Source: Bacteriovoracaceae bacterium (lineage in GTDB: Bacteria > Bdellovibrionota > Bacteriovoracia > Bacteriovoracales > Bacteriovoracaceae). From it: DNA of 64,000 bases. Below, one piece after another: positions 44,256 through 54,519 of this stretch; position 1 is the first letter of the stretch; each line of letters starts with the position of its first letter. Location: positions 1-64,000 of the forward strand of contig CANCFT010000004.1 in assembly GCA_947377285.1 (NCBI GenBank), in the 5' to 3' direction. The notes under the pieces were generated by a model, which saw nothing but the letters and a program-made list of their open reading frames with translations, made no database searches and was not told the DNA's origin. The position numbers were made by a program, and so were the translations under genes.

Positions 44256-46079
44256 TTATAAGTGGTAACGGATTGATGTGACAACTTTTCCTGTTTTCAA
44301 TCTCAGTGCCGTTCTTAAAACCAAAGTCATTTGGTTGTGAAGAAACTGGTGGTACCAGTGTCTTGTAATGAATTCTGGTACAACGACAGAAACCATTTCT
44401 TTCCCAGAGTCTATATGAACTTGGTCTATATAATCTAGAAGTGGACCTAGTACCGATCTGTATGGCGATTTAAGAATTTGAAGTGGTAATCCTTGAGACC
44501 ATTTTTCCCAAACCTTTAGCATTTTATCAGTGGCATCTCGGTCTACATCAACATAACAAATTCGGACATCATCAGAAATGGTTAAAGCATATTGAACGGC
44601 CATGACGACACCTGGGTGAATCCCAGAGATCGGAACGATCGCTGTATATTTTTTCTCATTAGCTATGTTCAAATCGTGGTGGTACGTATCTCGGGCCAAT
44701 TGGTGACCAACGGCCAAATAATGGCGCTTAATGAGTTTAAAAAAGAAGACGAGGGATGGAATTAAGACAACAATGATCCAGGCCCCATGAACGAATTTTG
44801 TGATGGTAATAACAATTAATACAACAAAAGTAGTGATTGCCCCAAGTGCATTTATAATCAATCCTTTTTTCCAATGAGACTCTTTGTATTTGTAATGGTG
44901 AATTACCATTCCTAATTGCGAAAGGGTGAATGAAAGGAATACTCCAACTGCATAGAGAGGAATAAGTAAGTGAGTAGATCCTTTAAAGATAATAATTAAA
45001 ATGGCCGCCGAAACTGTTAGTCCCATAATCCCGTTGGAAAAAACCAGCCTATCTCCGATACTTGAAAGTTGTCTTGGCAAGAAGCGATCTTTTGCCAGGA
45101 GCGATGACAGTCGTGGAAAGTCAGCATAGCTGGTATTGGCTGCAAGTAATAATATAAGGGCCACTGCGACTTGCGTTCCGTAATACATTATATTGGTTCC
45201 AAAGACGGAACGGGAAAGTTGAGACATCACCGTTTCACCGTGAACTGGAGCAATGCCGTAGACATGGGCCAAAAGTGTAATTCCTAGAAAAAAACTCCCA
45301 AGAATAGCTCCCATCCAAATCATTGTTATCTTGGCATTTTTTTGTGATGGTTTTTTAAAAATGGGCACACCGTTAGAAATGGCCTCAATTCCCGTTAAGG
45401 CAGAACAACCCGAGGCAAAAGCGCGCAGTAATAAAAAGAGCGGAACTTCTGGATAGGTTTCATGCAATATAGGTGAATGCTGAATCACTTCGCCGGTAAT
45501 GACTCGGTAAAAGCCGACGCAAATAAGCAGCACAATACTAAAAATAAAAAAGTAAGTTGGGTAAGCAAAAATATTAGAGGACTCTCGTATCCCTCTTAAG
45601 TTTAAGGCCATTATTAAGAGAATAAAAAAGACGCCGATAATAATTTTATGTTCAGCAATAAATGAAAAGGCTGAACCAATATTTTCAACACCGGCCGACA
45701 CAGAAACTGAGACTGTTAAAATATAATCAATTAACAGGGCCGCACCTGCGACAAGTCCCGCTGTCTCGCCTAGGTTTTCTTTGGCAACTGTATAGGCTCC
45801 ACCCCCGTGAGGATAGGCCGATATTGTTTGCTGATATGAAAGAGTAATTATTAAAAGTAAAATTGCTACACCAACGGCCATTGGCATTGACCAGGCCATT
45901 GCTAAGGTAGAAAAAGCTAACAAAGCGATTAAAACTTCTTCTGTGGCATAGGCCACTGATGAGAGTGCGTCAGAAGACAACACGGCCAATGCTTTCCATT
46001 TTGGAATTTGTTCTTCTTCAAGTTTATCCATAGTTAATGGATCACCAATAAAAAAGTGCTTTATCTTTGAGAGCAACAT
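44256..46079 (-). CDS. kimA: KimA-type potassium importer (APC superfamily)
   Basis: 607 residues from ATG 46079, the same length as B. subtilis KimA (YdaO); GTG codons at 46091/46088 precede it but serve better as a GGTGA ribosome site. Twelve membrane helices and a C-terminal cytoplasmic domain of about 150 residues. Distinctive blocks: KWKALAVLSSDALSSVAYATEEVL, SYQQTISAYPHGGGAYTVAKENLGETAGLVAGAALLIDYILTV, ASGCSALTGIEAISNGVPIF and AANTSYADFPRLSSLLAKDRF. KimA takes up K+ with protons and is controlled by c-di-AMP in Firmicutes. An intrinsic terminator lies in its leader. Confidence 0.88.
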   Translation of the reverse strand: MLLSKIKHFFIGDPLTMDKLEEEQIPKWKALAVLSSDALSSVAYATEEVLIALLAFSTLAMAWSMPMAVGVAILLLIITLSYQQTISAYPHGGGAYTVAKENLGETAGLVAGAALLIDYILTVSVSVSAGVENIGSAFSFIAEHKIIIGVFFILLIMALNLRGIRESSNIFAYPTYFFIFSIVLLICVGFYRVITGEVIQHSPILHETYPEVPLFLLLRAFASGCSALTGIEAISNGVPIFKKPSQKNAKITMIWMGAILGSFFLGITLLAHVYGIAPVHGETVMSQLSRSVFGTNIMYYGTQVAVALILLLAANTSYADFPRLSSLLAKDRFLPRQLSSIGDRLVFSNGIMGLTVSAAILIIIFKGSTHLLIPLYAVGVFLSFTLSQLGMVIHHYKYKESHWKKGLIINALGAITTFVVLIVITITKFVHGAWIIVVLIPSLVFFFKLIKRHYLAVGHQLARDTYHHDLNIANEKKYTAIVPISGIHPGVVMAVQYALTISDDVRICYVDVDRDATDKMLKVWEKWSQGLPLQILKSPYRSVLGPLLDYIDQVHIDSGKEMVSVVVPEFITRHWYHQFLHNQMTLVLRTALRLKTGKVVTSIRYHL

Positions 46080-46091
46080 ATTTTTCACCAC

Positions 46092-46123
46092 AAAAAAAAT
46101 CCCTCTTTTGCAAAGAAGGATTT
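46092..46123 (-). terminator. Intrinsic terminator in the leader of kimA (candidate attenuator)
   Basis: Read on the minus strand: AAATCCTTCTTT (46123-46112), loop GCA, AAAGAGGGATTT (46108-46097), then T to 46092. The 12-bp stem has one G-U pair and is followed by an eight-T run. It ends 12 nt before the kimA ATG. No minus-strand gene lies upstream, so it must act on a leader or a small RNA. Confidence 0.7.
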
Positions 46124-46153
46124 ATGGATATAGACGTTTGTAATCTTTTTCAT

Positions 46154-46186
46154 TCTATAAATGCGCTTTTGATAAGTCTCTGTCAA
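46154..46186 (-). promoter_or_regulatory. Possible kimA promoter with long spacer
   Basis: Minus strand TTGACA (46186-46181), 21 bp, TATAGA (46159-46154). The -35 is perfect, but the spacer is longer than the usual 17, so activity would be weak or need an activator. It predicts a leader of about 70 nt ending in the terminator. Confidence 0.35.
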
Positions 46187-46272
46187 GATTGGTTTTTGCG
46201 TCTAAACCTGCGTTAAAATCATAAACAAATTACAACTACACACAAGATCTATTGTCTTTGAATGCATCTGGT

Positions 46273-46288
46273 CTACTATATATTGTGG
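46273..46288. promoter_or_regulatory. NrdR-box-like palindrome upstream of nrdBA
   Basis: CTACTATATATTGTGG; the core CTATATATTG fits the NrdR box (CWATATATWG). NrdR boxes normally come in phased pairs; only a poor second match (ACTGATATATATGGC, 46404-46418) is visible and it is not in phase. Confidence 0.3.
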
Positions 46289-46628
46289 TGTGCTTTGAAG
46301 GTTTTAAACTTAATTTATTGTTTTTATCCCTAAAAATGTGATGTAAGTTTAAATTAGATAAGCATTTTTAGATTCATAGGACCAAAACGAAGTACAATAA
46401 CCTACTGATATATATGGCAAAACTATGATCTCCGTAAGACCATTTACATATTCTATGAATCAAATATTGGAACTCACTATGAATTTTTCATTTTTAAAAT
46501 TCGCTGAACTTGTTATCTTTTCTATATAGAGATTATTTTTTTGAAGTATGGCCTTCATAAAAGCAATTGCTATTAAGAAAAAATTGAACACACACACACA
46601 CGACTCAGACAATTCACAGGAGGCATTC

Positions 46629-47621
46629 ATGGCGGCAACGGACACTGCTCAATCTAGTATTTTAGCACCTAATGATTCACGATTCGTACTCTTTCCAATC
46701 AAGTACCACCAAGTTTGGGAAATGTATAAAAAACACATGGCGGTCTTTTGGACTTCAGAGGAAATTGACCTCGTCCCCGATCTTAATGACTGGGAAAATA
46801 AATTAAATAATGACGAAAGACATTTTATCTCTAATGTCTTGGCCTTCTTTGCTGCCAGTGACGGAATTGTGAATGAAAATTTAGCCTTGCGTTTTTATAG
46901 TGACGTTCAAATTCCAGAAGCACGTTGTTTTTATGGTTTCCAAATTGCGATGGAAAATATTCACAGCGAAACCTATTCACTCCTAATCGACACCTACATC
47001 AAAGACCCTAAAGAAAAAGATAAACTCTTTAATGCTACTCAAAATATGGCCTGTATTGCAAAAAAAGCGGCTTGGGCAATGAAGTGGATTAAGTCAGATA
47101 AATCATTTGCACATAGAGCAGTAGCTTTTGCAGCGGTAGAAGGAATTTTCTTTTCTGGATCTTTTTGTGCCATTTATTGGTTAAAGAAAAGAGGCTTAAT
47201 GGCCGGATTATGTACATCAAATGAATTCATTTCAAGAGATGAAGGGCTTCACTGCCAATTTGCTTGCCTTATGCACTCTCTGCTTAATGCTGATGAGCAA
47301 ATTTCAAGTGCAACCATCACAGAAATTATCACTGAAGCTGTGGCCATCGAAAAAGAATTTATTTTAGAGTCTCTTCCCGTTTCATTGATTGGAATGAATT
47401 CTGAATCAATGTCTCAATATATTGAATTTGTCGCAGACCATTGGTTACAACAATTGGGAGCAGCTCCTTTTTACAATACTAAAAATCCATTCGAATGGAT
47501 GGAGCTCATTTCGCTTGAAGGGAAAACAAACTTTTTTGAAAAAAGAGTTTCTGAATACCAACGCCCAGGAGTTCTCGGCGAAAAACAATCACACACATTC
47601 ACACTAGACGCGGAGTTTTAA
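46629..47621 (+). CDS. nrdB: Class Ia ribonucleotide reductase small subunit, eukaryote-like
   Basis: 330 residues from ATG 46629, fixed by GGAGG 5 nt upstream. Di-iron ligands and radical Tyr in [43 protein letters not shown] (ligand E and H, radical Y), [43 protein letters not shown]. These strings are nearly those of animal RRM2 and differ from E. coli NrdB. The C terminus FTLDAEF is the expected R1-docking peptide. Generates the tyrosyl radical for NrdA. Confidence 0.93.
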   Translation: MAATDTAQSSILAPNDSRFVLFPIKYHQVWEMYKKHMAVFWTSEEIDLVPDLNDWENKLNNDERHFISNVLAFFAASDGIVNENLALRFYSDVQIPEARCFYGFQIAMENIHSETYSLLIDTYIKDPKEKDKLFNATQNMACIAKKAAWAMKWIKSDKSFAHRAVAFAAVEGIFFSGSFCAIYWLKKRGLMAGLCTSNEFISRDEGLHCQFACLMHSLLNADEQISSATITEIITEAVAIEKEFILESLPVSLIGMNSESMSQYIEFVADHWLQQLGAAPFYNTKNPFEWMELISLEGKTNFFEKRVSEYQRPGVLGEKQSHTFTLDAEF

Positions 47622-47622
47622 T

Positions 47623-49989
47623 ATGTATGTCATCACAAGAAGTGGCGAAAAAGAACCGATCAAATTTGATAAAATTACGGAAAGAATAGAGCAACTTTGC
47701 TTTGAACTTGACCGCTCTTTTATCGATCCTATGAAAATTGCTAAAAAAGTTATTGAAGGAATCTACGACGGAATAACGACTAAAGAACTAGACCAATTAG
47801 CTGCTGAAACGGCCGCTTATTTGTCCACTCAGCACCCTCAATACGCAACGCTAGCAGGCAGAATTGCCGTTAGTAATTTGCATAAGGAAACGAGAGGATG
47901 TTTTTCTGAAAACATTAAGGCCATGTATCACTACCACAATCCATTAACAGGTGAGTACTCTCCCCTTGTTTCTACAGAATTGTATGAAGTTGTGATGGCC
48001 CATGCTCATCAATTAGATGAAGTCGTCTCAGACCGCCGCGATTTTAATTATGATTATTTTGGATTTAAAACTCTGGAAAAATCTTATCTATTAAAGATGA
48101 ATAATAAAATTGTCGAGCGTCCAGGACAAATGCTCATGAGAGTTTCTTTAGGGATTCACTCTAATGACATTAACGCTGCCATTAAAACTTATCATTTAAT
48201 GTCTGAAAAATATTTCACACATGCTTCACCAACATTGTTTAATTCGGGAACCAATAAAGCTCAACTTTCATCTTGTTTTCTTTTAACAATGAAGGGCGAC
48301 TCTATCGAAGGTATTTACGAAACACTTAAGCAAACAGCTTTAATTTCACAATCTGCCGGGGGCATAGGTCTTGCGATTCATAATATTCGCGCTAAAGGAA
48401 CTCAGATCAAAGGAACAAACGGGACTTCTAACGGAATAGTTCCGATGTTAAAAGTTTTCAACGATACTGCTCGCTATGTTGATCAAGGCGGAGGAAAACG
48501 TAAAGGTGCGTTCGCCGTTTACCTTGAACCATGGCACGCTGATATTTTTGACTTCCTTGAAATGAAAAAAAATACAGGTAAGGAAGAGCAACGCGCACGC
48601 GATCTTTTTTATGCCCTTTGGATTCCAGATCTTTTCATGAAACGAGTTGAAGAAGATGGAATGTGGTCACTTTTTTGCCCACATGAAGCGCCGGGATTAT
48701 CAGATTGTTACGGTGAAAAGTTTGAGTCACTTTATAAGTCTTATGAAGAAAAAGGATTGGCTAAAAAAGTTGTGCGCGCTCAAGATGTTTGGTTTGCAGT
48801 CCTTGAATCGCAAATTGAAACAGGCTCGCCTTATATGCTTTATAAAGATGCAGCAAACGAGAAATCAAACCAAAAAAATCTTGGGACAATTAAATCGTCA
48901 AATCTTTGTACTGAAATTCTTGAATATACAGCTCCTGATGAAGTGGCCGTTTGTAATTTAGCTTCAGTGGCATTAAATAGATTCGTCGATTTTGATAGCG
49001 GTAAACCAGTTTATAATCATAAAAAACTTTATGATGTTGCTTATCAAATGACGGTTAACTTAAACCGTATCATCGATATTAATTATTATCCTGTTGAAGA
49101 AGCTAGAAATTCAAATATGCGCCACCGTCCAATCGGTCTTGGTGTTCAAGGGCTAGCAGATACGTTTTTTGAAATGAGACTTCCGTTTGAATCAAAAGAA
49201 GCACTTAAATTAAATAATGATATCTTTGAAACGATTTATTTTGCCGCAGTAACAGCTTCAAAAGATCAGGCCCAAAAAGATGGAGCCTATTCAACTTTTG
49301 TAGGCTCACCAATGTCAGAAGGGATTTTCCAATTTGACATGTGGGGAGTTCAACCTACTAGTGGAAACTGGGATTGGGCAGCACTTAAAGCTGAGGTTAA
49401 ACTTCATGGAGTGAGAAACTCACTCTTAGTCGCTCCAATGCCAACGGCTTCAACATCGCAAATTTTAGGCAACAACGAATGTTTCGAGCCGATCACTTCG
49501 AATATTTATGTCCGTCGTGTTCTCTCAGGTGAATTCGCTATCGTTAACCGCTACCTAGTCGGGGATCTTATTAAGATCGGATTGTGGAATGATAAAATGA
49601 GAAATGAAATCATTGCTAATAATGGTTCGGTTCAAAACGTGGCAAGCATTCCAGATGAAGTAAAAGCACTTTATAAAACTGTTTGGGAAATTAAGCAAAA
49701 AGCAGTTGTTGATATGTCTCAAGGACGTGGCCCTTATATTGACCAAGGCCAGTCACTAAACGTTTTCATGGAAGACCCAAATTTTGGAAAACTTTCTTCG
49801 ATGCATTTTTATGCTTGGAAAGCGGGATTAAAAACAGGAATGTATTATTTAAGAACGAGAGCAGCGGTTAATGCTGTTCAGTTTACAGTGAAGAATACTG
49901 AGCCTGTGAGAAAGACAGTTGAGGAAGAGAAGGCGGCAATGGTTTGCTCGCTGGAGAGTCCGGAAGATTGTGTGATGTGTGGGTCGTGA
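47623..49989 (+). CDS. nrdA: Class Ia ribonucleotide reductase large subunit, eukaryote-like
   Basis: 788 residues. N-terminal ATP cone ([25 protein letters not shown] to about 90). Catalytic barrel with [22 protein letters not shown] (first redox Cys), NLCTEILEY (radical Cys), AVCNLAS (second redox Cys), [15 protein letters not shown]. The C-terminal shuttle is CVMCGS, preceded by [11 protein letters not shown]. Length and blocks match animal RRM1 (792 residues) far better than E. coli NrdA. One base separates it from nrdB, and GGAG lies 8 nt before its ATG. Confidence 0.94.
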   Translation: MYVITRSGEKEPIKFDKITERIEQLCFELDRSFIDPMKIAKKVIEGIYDGITTKELDQLAAETAAYLSTQHPQYATLAGRIAVSNLHKETRGCFSENIKAMYHYHNPLTGEYSPLVSTELYEVVMAHAHQLDEVVSDRRDFNYDYFGFKTLEKSYLLKMNNKIVERPGQMLMRVSLGIHSNDINAAIKTYHLMSEKYFTHASPTLFNSGTNKAQLSSCFLLTMKGDSIEGIYETLKQTALISQSAGGIGLAIHNIRAKGTQIKGTNGTSNGIVPMLKVFNDTARYVDQGGGKRKGAFAVYLEPWHADIFDFLEMKKNTGKEEQRARDLFYALWIPDLFMKRVEEDGMWSLFCPHEAPGLSDCYGEKFESLYKSYEEKGLAKKVVRAQDVWFAVLESQIETGSPYMLYKDAANEKSNQKNLGTIKSSNLCTEILEYTAPDEVAVCNLASVALNRFVDFDSGKPVYNHKKLYDVAYQMTVNLNRIIDINYYPVEEARNSNMRHRPIGLGVQGLADTFFEMRLPFESKEALKLNNDIFETIYFAAVTASKDQAQKDGAYSTFVGSPMSEGIFQFDMWGVQPTSGNWDWAALKAEVKLHGVRNSLLVAPMPTASTSQILGNNECFEPITSNIYVRRVLSGEFAIVNRYLVGDLIKIGLWNDKMRNEIIANNGSVQNVASIPDEVKALYKTVWEIKQKAVVDMSQGRGPYIDQGQSLNVFMEDPNFGKLSSMHFYAWKAGLKTGMYYLRTRAAVNAVQFTVKNTEPVRKTVEEEKAAMVCSLESPEDCVMCGS

Positions 49990-50008
49990 TTTTTTAAAAA
50001 AATGATGT

Positions 50009-50043
50009 AAAAAAAAAGCCAGCAATTTTGCTGGCTTTTTTTT
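50009..50043. terminator. Strong bidirectional terminator after nrdA
   Basis: A-run, GCCAGCAA-TT-TTGCTGGC, T-run (stem 50018-50035). With A and T tracts on both sides it can serve nrdA on the plus strand and the GLUG lipoprotein gene on the minus strand, whose stop is at 50045. Confidence 0.9.
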
Positions 50044-50044
50044 A

Positions 50045-53000
50045 TTAAAATCCTTTCCCTAATTTATCAAAATTACCAGATGTGGCCATTAAAGAAAGTT
50101 CACCATCTTTAAAGAGCCATTTATTACCCAACGGATTTAGAAAATCTATCCCGACACTCCAGTTGAAATTCCCTGAAAATATTGCCCCTGTTCCAATTGT
50201 AATTGTAGGAGAAGTATAAGAAATGGCAGCCGAAGTAGAGCAATTAGTTATCGCTGGAGCAGTTACAACACAGGCATTCTCAGTTCCTCCAGTGAAGACT
50301 GCGCCACTTAAATTAAAAGCATAATTACCGTTTATATAAGATAACGAATTAGGATTGAAAAATAATCGAGTTAGGCTTCCAAGGTTAACTGAAACAACAT
50401 TATTTAACGATGAATGATCTATTTCTAAACGTCCCTTTATATGAGAATCGCTCAGTACTCCTGTAGAAGAATTATAGGCCACAAATGGTGAAATATTTCC
50501 CGCTGTATTTGCAGACCAATCTTTTGTATTCACAGAACCTTCAAAAGAAATTTGTGAGACAGTTCCGGAGTTGAAGGCGGTCACACCTGCATAATATTCA
50601 TTAGAAGTCATCGCGTAGGCATCTTCCCAAGTTGAACCGTTGCAATAGCGACTTGTCCCTAAATCAGTTCGACGAATATAATTTCCAAGATTGCCCCCAG
50701 TACAAGTTCCATCAGTGCTAGTCATATTGCCTAAATTTGACATACCAAGAGTACGATTCACTGACCCGAAGGCCCTTACGGCATCAATTGTACCAAAATT
50801 TCGACTGGTAATTGATCCCGCGTAGATTGCAGCACTACCAACATTAGGTCTTTCTAAAGTTATTAAATTATCAATTTCAGAATTCGTTATCGTTCCATTA
50901 TTCATTCCAACAAGACCACCAATATTAAAAGCGGTTGCCGAATTTGTGACAAGGTCTAGTTTAGTATAATTAAGTTCGCATCGACTCATATTGATATTAT
51001 CAATAGAACCCGAATTAATACCGGCAAGAATACCAACTGACATCGCAGGAATTACTGCAGCGTAACCACTGCTGGCGATTTTCCCTAAAGCGAGATTTAA
51101 ATTTTTAATACTAGAGCCCGCTTGCAGATCTTGAAATAAACCAATATTACCAGTCACGGTTCCATCAATTGCAAAATCAATTAAAGAATGACCATCTCCA
51201 TCTAAATTGTAAACTCCGCCTGCTTTTGATGGAATTGTTGCACCAGCAAATAATAAATTTTTCTTTAAAATATAAAAAGTATTTGGTTGCATTCCAATAA
51301 ATTGAGAAGCTGAACAAATAGTTTTTGGGTCAGCAGCAGCTCCAGAGCCAGCTTGATTAGCATAGAGTCCACTGCATTCTCTTTTTAAATAGGGAACTTC
51401 TAATTCCTTAGTTAGCTCCCAAGTCAGACGTGGAATATCTTTTCCACTCCCTTGATCGTTAACGTCCCAACTCCAGCCCGTATAATTTGCTAAAGTGGTT
51501 GGGCCTGTAAAATAAGTAGCAGGATCAGTAATATTAAGCGGATTTGAAACTAAAGAATAAACATTACATAAATTAGTTGCGAAATTTGCACCAATGGCAA
51601 AATTTCGTCCTGGTGTGGTTGTCGAAGTTGGACATGCTGGTTGTGTTGTCACAAAGGACCCAATAATTAACCCTTCAGAAGTATCGTTGTTACTTCTATT
51701 ATTTTTTTTGAAAACAATAGCAATATTTCTCTCTAACGTCCCAGCATAGGCCCGACCAATTAGCCCACCCATATTTACAAAACCATAAGTCGATCCATCG
51801 GTGAATTCACTAGAAATTAAAAGCCCAGTTACCATTGAATTAGAAATTGTTATATTAGTGGCATCACCAACAACTCCTCCGATGACTCTATTGCCCTCCA
51901 CCGTTTTTAACTTAACGACAGCTTGGTCAATAACTTGATTTGTACCTGTGAAATAAGCTTGTCCAAAAAGGCCTCCTACCTTTGATTCACAAAGAGCTAC
52001 ATTACAATGAGCTTTTACATCTGCATTAACCGAGGATTGAAAAACTAATGACGATCCGCCTGACCCTGAAGCATAACCCGCGATTCCACCAACAGTTGAC
52101 ACACCATTGATACCGCCAGAAAAATGGACATCAGTGAAATGAGATTCATAACTATTTCCGACTAATCCCCCAATATTTGAATTCCCTGAGACATGACCAA
52201 AAACCTTTATATTTTTGAAATTAGAAAAGGAACTCATTCCTGCAAGCATTCCAATTGAATCATAAATTTGAGGATTATTATTATCACATTCTATAGCAGC
52301 TCTATTAATCGTTAAATTTGAAATCGTACTATTCATAATCTTTCTAAAAATTCCAATGGAATTGTCATTGCCCGCAGGTGAAACATCCTTGCAATTAATC
52401 ATAAAATTTTCAATACGATGGTTATTCCCATTAAAATTCCCCGAAAACTGTGTCGTTCCGTCTCCTATAGGTTTAACCGGGCTAAATGCCAAATTGAGAT
52501 TATTCAAAAGCTCAAAAGAGCTATTAGATATAGATGTAAAAGGCACTTTTCCTAAGAGCAAGAATTGATCCTTAGTACAAATTGTATACGGCAAATTCAA
52601 TGTGCCTTTACCTGAAGCAAATGAATTTGGATCAAGACGACGAGGATCCTGGCAGACTGGAGCTGCATCTGTTTCAAGGTAATAGCGATCAGTTGCTTGA
52701 ATAGATAATGGATTGTTGGTAAATTTTTTAAATTTAGTTGAGGCCTCTAAGGCAATTGTTGTAAAGCCCTTTGATTCGTCACAAGGAGTGTCTGAATAAA
52801 AAACTTGTGCCGTCATTGGGAAACCATTGAGGCCTGGTTGAGGCATATTGATTGTATTAAGTGCAGAATAATCAGGTGAGGAGTATCCACCACTCATATT
52901 AGTATCAACAGCAAAACATTTTGAAACAATAGCAGGGGCCGGTGCAAGATCAACGGCCGCTCCAAATCGTTTGTATTCTGGGACAACTAAACGAAAATAA

Positions 53001-53563
53001 GTCGCATAACCTTTATTATTTGTTGCATCTACTCCTGGAGTTGAGTCACACGCAGACGTTTGAGAAAATGACGTTATATTGGCAATTGATTTACAAGAAT
53101 AGAGCGAAAGGTTGGCCAGTTTATTTTCCGTACCACCATTCGTAGCGGCCACAGAAGAGCTAAAATCAGCATCACAATTAGCATTTGATATCGTCAAACT
53201 TACTGTGGCGGCCGTTCCATTTAAAACATTGTTTAAAGATTTGGCACAAGAAACTTTTCCTCTTAAGCCAAGATCAACAGATTCAGCCGTTGTATTTTCC
53301 CAGCCAACAGCATAAAAATTCCATGTTCCATTTGGGAACTCAAGATCAGCTGTATCGCTATCTATTTTTTTAGCAAATGACATACTTCCATCAACTGTCC
53401 GGCCATAAAACATTAATCCGTTATTGGCCTTGGTTGCTAAAACACCACCTGCGGCAAAAGCGTTGGCACCAAAAATTTTAATTTTAGAAGTAGTCATTCC
53501 CGCTTTATGGGAACAAGACAGTAGAAAGCATAAAGACGCTGAAAAAATTAAAATGTTCTTCAT
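50045..53563 (-). CDS. Large surface lipoprotein with GLUG-type repeats
   Basis: 1172 residues. Lipobox FLLSC (Cys about 17). After an N-terminal domain of about 300 residues come two blocks, each opened by 'C-(Q/A)DP(R/K)...IC(T/S)xxQF' (LPYTICTKDQFLLLGK at about 330, DPKTICSASQFIGMQP at about 755). Each is followed by beta-helix repeats of the GLUG kind (NSNIGGLVGNSYES, VSTVGGIAGYASGSG, AFNIGGLVGMNNGTI). Such repeats form elongated adhesins. Cys pairs may stabilise the modules. It shares the terminator at 50009-50043 with nrdA. Confidence 0.8.
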   Translation of the reverse strand: MKNILIFSASLCFLLSCSHKAGMTTSKIKIFGANAFAAGGVLATKANNGLMFYGRTVDGSMSFAKKIDSDTADLEFPNGTWNFYAVGWENTTAESVDLGLRGKVSCAKSLNNVLNGTAATVSLTISNANCDADFSSSVAATNGGTENKLANLSLYSCKSIANITSFSQTSACDSTPGVDATNNKGYATYFRLVVPEYKRFGAAVDLAPAPAIVSKCFAVDTNMSGGYSSPDYSALNTINMPQPGLNGFPMTAQVFYSDTPCDESKGFTTIALEASTKFKKFTNNPLSIQATDRYYLETDAAPVCQDPRRLDPNSFASGKGTLNLPYTICTKDQFLLLGKVPFTSISNSSFELLNNLNLAFSPVKPIGDGTTQFSGNFNGNNHRIENFMINCKDVSPAGNDNSIGIFRKIMNSTISNLTINRAAIECDNNNPQIYDSIGMLAGMSSFSNFKNIKVFGHVSGNSNIGGLVGNSYESHFTDVHFSGGINGVSTVGGIAGYASGSGGSSLVFQSSVNADVKAHCNVALCESKVGGLFGQAYFTGTNQVIDQAVVKLKTVEGNRVIGGVVGDATNITISNSMVTGLLISSEFTDGSTYGFVNMGGLIGRAYAGTLERNIAIVFKKNNRSNNDTSEGLIIGSFVTTQPACPTSTTTPGRNFAIGANFATNLCNVYSLVSNPLNITDPATYFTGPTTLANYTGWSWDVNDQGSGKDIPRLTWELTKELEVPYLKRECSGLYANQAGSGAAADPKTICSASQFIGMQPNTFYILKKNLLFAGATIPSKAGGVYNLDGDGHSLIDFAIDGTVTGNIGLFQDLQAGSSIKNLNLALGKIASSGYAAVIPAMSVGILAGINSGSIDNINMSRCELNYTKLDLVTNSATAFNIGGLVGMNNGTITNSEIDNLITLERPNVGSAAIYAGSITSRNFGTIDAVRAFGSVNRTLGMSNLGNMTSTDGTCTGGNLGNYIRRTDLGTSRYCNGSTWEDAYAMTSNEYYAGVTAFNSGTVSQISFEGSVNTKDWSANTAGNISPFVAYNSSTGVLSDSHIKGRLEIDHSSLNNVVSVNLGSLTRLFFNPNSLSYINGNYAFNLSGAVFTGGTENACVVTAPAITNCSTSAAISYTSPTITIGTGAIFSGNFNWSVGIDFLNPLGNKWLFKDGELSLMATSGNFDKLGKGF

Positions 53564-53723
53564 AAATATTCAACCTATAAATTAAGATGCCTAGCTCTTA
53601 GAACTAATCGGTTAGAAAGATAAAAACATTATATGATGAAATTACTTTATAGATTGAAGGAAGGCTTATTAACATTATGAAAACATTAAATTATTTGATA
53701 AAATTAACGTCTTTTCAAGGGAG

Positions 53724-53755
53724 AAAAAAATTGGCAATTATTTTCAAATTGCCAA
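53724..53755 (-). terminator. Intrinsic terminator of the nitroreductase gene
   Basis: Minus strand: TTGGCAATT-TGAAAAT-AATTGCCAA followed by seven T. Perfect 9-bp arms 15 bp after the nitroreductase stop. The rest of the 206-bp gap (53564-53769) shows no gene I would support. Confidence 0.8.
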
Positions 53756-53769
53756 CTTTTAAAGTCATA

Positions 53770-54420
53770 TTACTTATGAACAATTAGATCTTTTGCTTCA
53801 AAACGAACCTTTGGAGCTTCTGAGTACTTATCGTCAGCAGCTCTATAGCCCGCAGGACAAGCACAAACTGTTTTCCAACCAGAACCGACTAAATCAAGAA
53901 TTTCGTCGTATTTTGCCGGGTTAATCCCCTCTAACGGGCATGTATCAACACCAATTAAAGCGGCCGAAGTCATAAAGTTTCCAAGGGCAATATAAGCTTG
54001 GCGAGCGGCCCATTCAGATATCACTTTGCTTCTGTCACCTTTAACTAAGTCCCCGATCATCATTTGTTTATAGCCTTCCATCGAAGCCGCGTCAGCTCCA
54101 CGAACTTTTGCGGTCTGTTCGATAAATTTTGTGATGTGAGCTTCATCCATTTTTTCTTTGATAACAAACACAACATGGTGAGAACAGTCGGCCACTTGAG
54201 TTTGGTTCCAAGAATTTTCTTTGAGTTTTTCTTTGATAGCTTGGTTTTCAACAACTACAAATTTCCATGGTTGAAGACCGTATGAAGAGGGAGACAAGAT
54301 AAGAGCGTGCTCTAAAGCGGCCCATGTTTTTTTATCGATTTTCTTTGAAACATCAAACTTCTTTGTTGCGTATCGCCATTCTAGTGATTGAATTAATTTT
54401 TCTGGTGTACAGTTTTCCAT
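53770..54420 (-). CDS. NAD(P)H-dependent nitroreductase family protein
   Basis: 216 residues from ATG 54420, chosen because AGGAG lies 6 nt upstream; a frame from 54480 has none. FMN-binding start SLEWRYATKKFDVSKKI, ILSPSSYGLQPWKFVVVEN, then SEWAARQAYIALGNFMTSAALIGVDTCPLEG, the NfsB/YfkO pattern. Reduces nitro compounds or quinones; the natural substrate is not known. It lies about 100 bp downstream of the lipid cluster on the same strand but has its own ribosome site and terminator, so membership is uncertain. Confidence 0.88.
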   Translation of the reverse strand: MENCTPEKLIQSLEWRYATKKFDVSKKIDKKTWAALEHALILSPSSYGLQPWKFVVVENQAIKEKLKENSWNQTQVADCSHHVVFVIKEKMDEAHITKFIEQTAKVRGADAASMEGYKQMMIGDLVKGDRSKVISEWAARQAYIALGNFMTSAALIGVDTCPLEGINPAKYDEILDLVGSGWKTVCACPAGYRAADDKYSEAPKVRFEAKDLIVHK

Positions 54421-54519
54421 ATGACATCTCCTAATTGTTTTTCTAAAAGCTATTTTTTTAAGTAGTGTCAAAGATAACATGCAACTTTTAATTGTAAAAT
54501 CTCTAAATATGAATATATT

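Larger units (their letters stand above)
46124..46628. other. Intergenic region between divergent kimA and nrdBA
   Basis: The longest gene-free stretch of the window. It holds the kimA leader with its terminator, a possible promoter at 46154-46186, an NrdR-box-like site at 46273-46288, and the ribosome site of nrdB. A frame opening at 46548 is in phase with nrdB but starts 81 bp before the GGAGG and is rejected as the start. A (CA)n run lies at 46589-46600. I see no tRNA and no match to a known riboswitch. Confidence 0.6.

Noticed and set aside
46085-46153. Short minus-strand frame (22 codons) in the kimA leader that could be a leader peptide
   Set aside because: Its ATG overlaps the start side of the only visible -10 box, so the transcript would begin after it, and it shows no run of regulatory codons.
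46092-46460. c-di-AMP (ydaO) riboswitch before kimA
   Set aside because: I looked for the conserved GC-rich core on the minus strand and did not find it; the region is AT-rich and unstructured apart from the terminator.
53676-53786. 36-codon plus-strand frame with AAGGAAGG upstream
   Set aside because: The Shine-Dalgarno is too far from the ATG, and the frame runs straight through the nitroreductase terminator and into the gene's 3' end.
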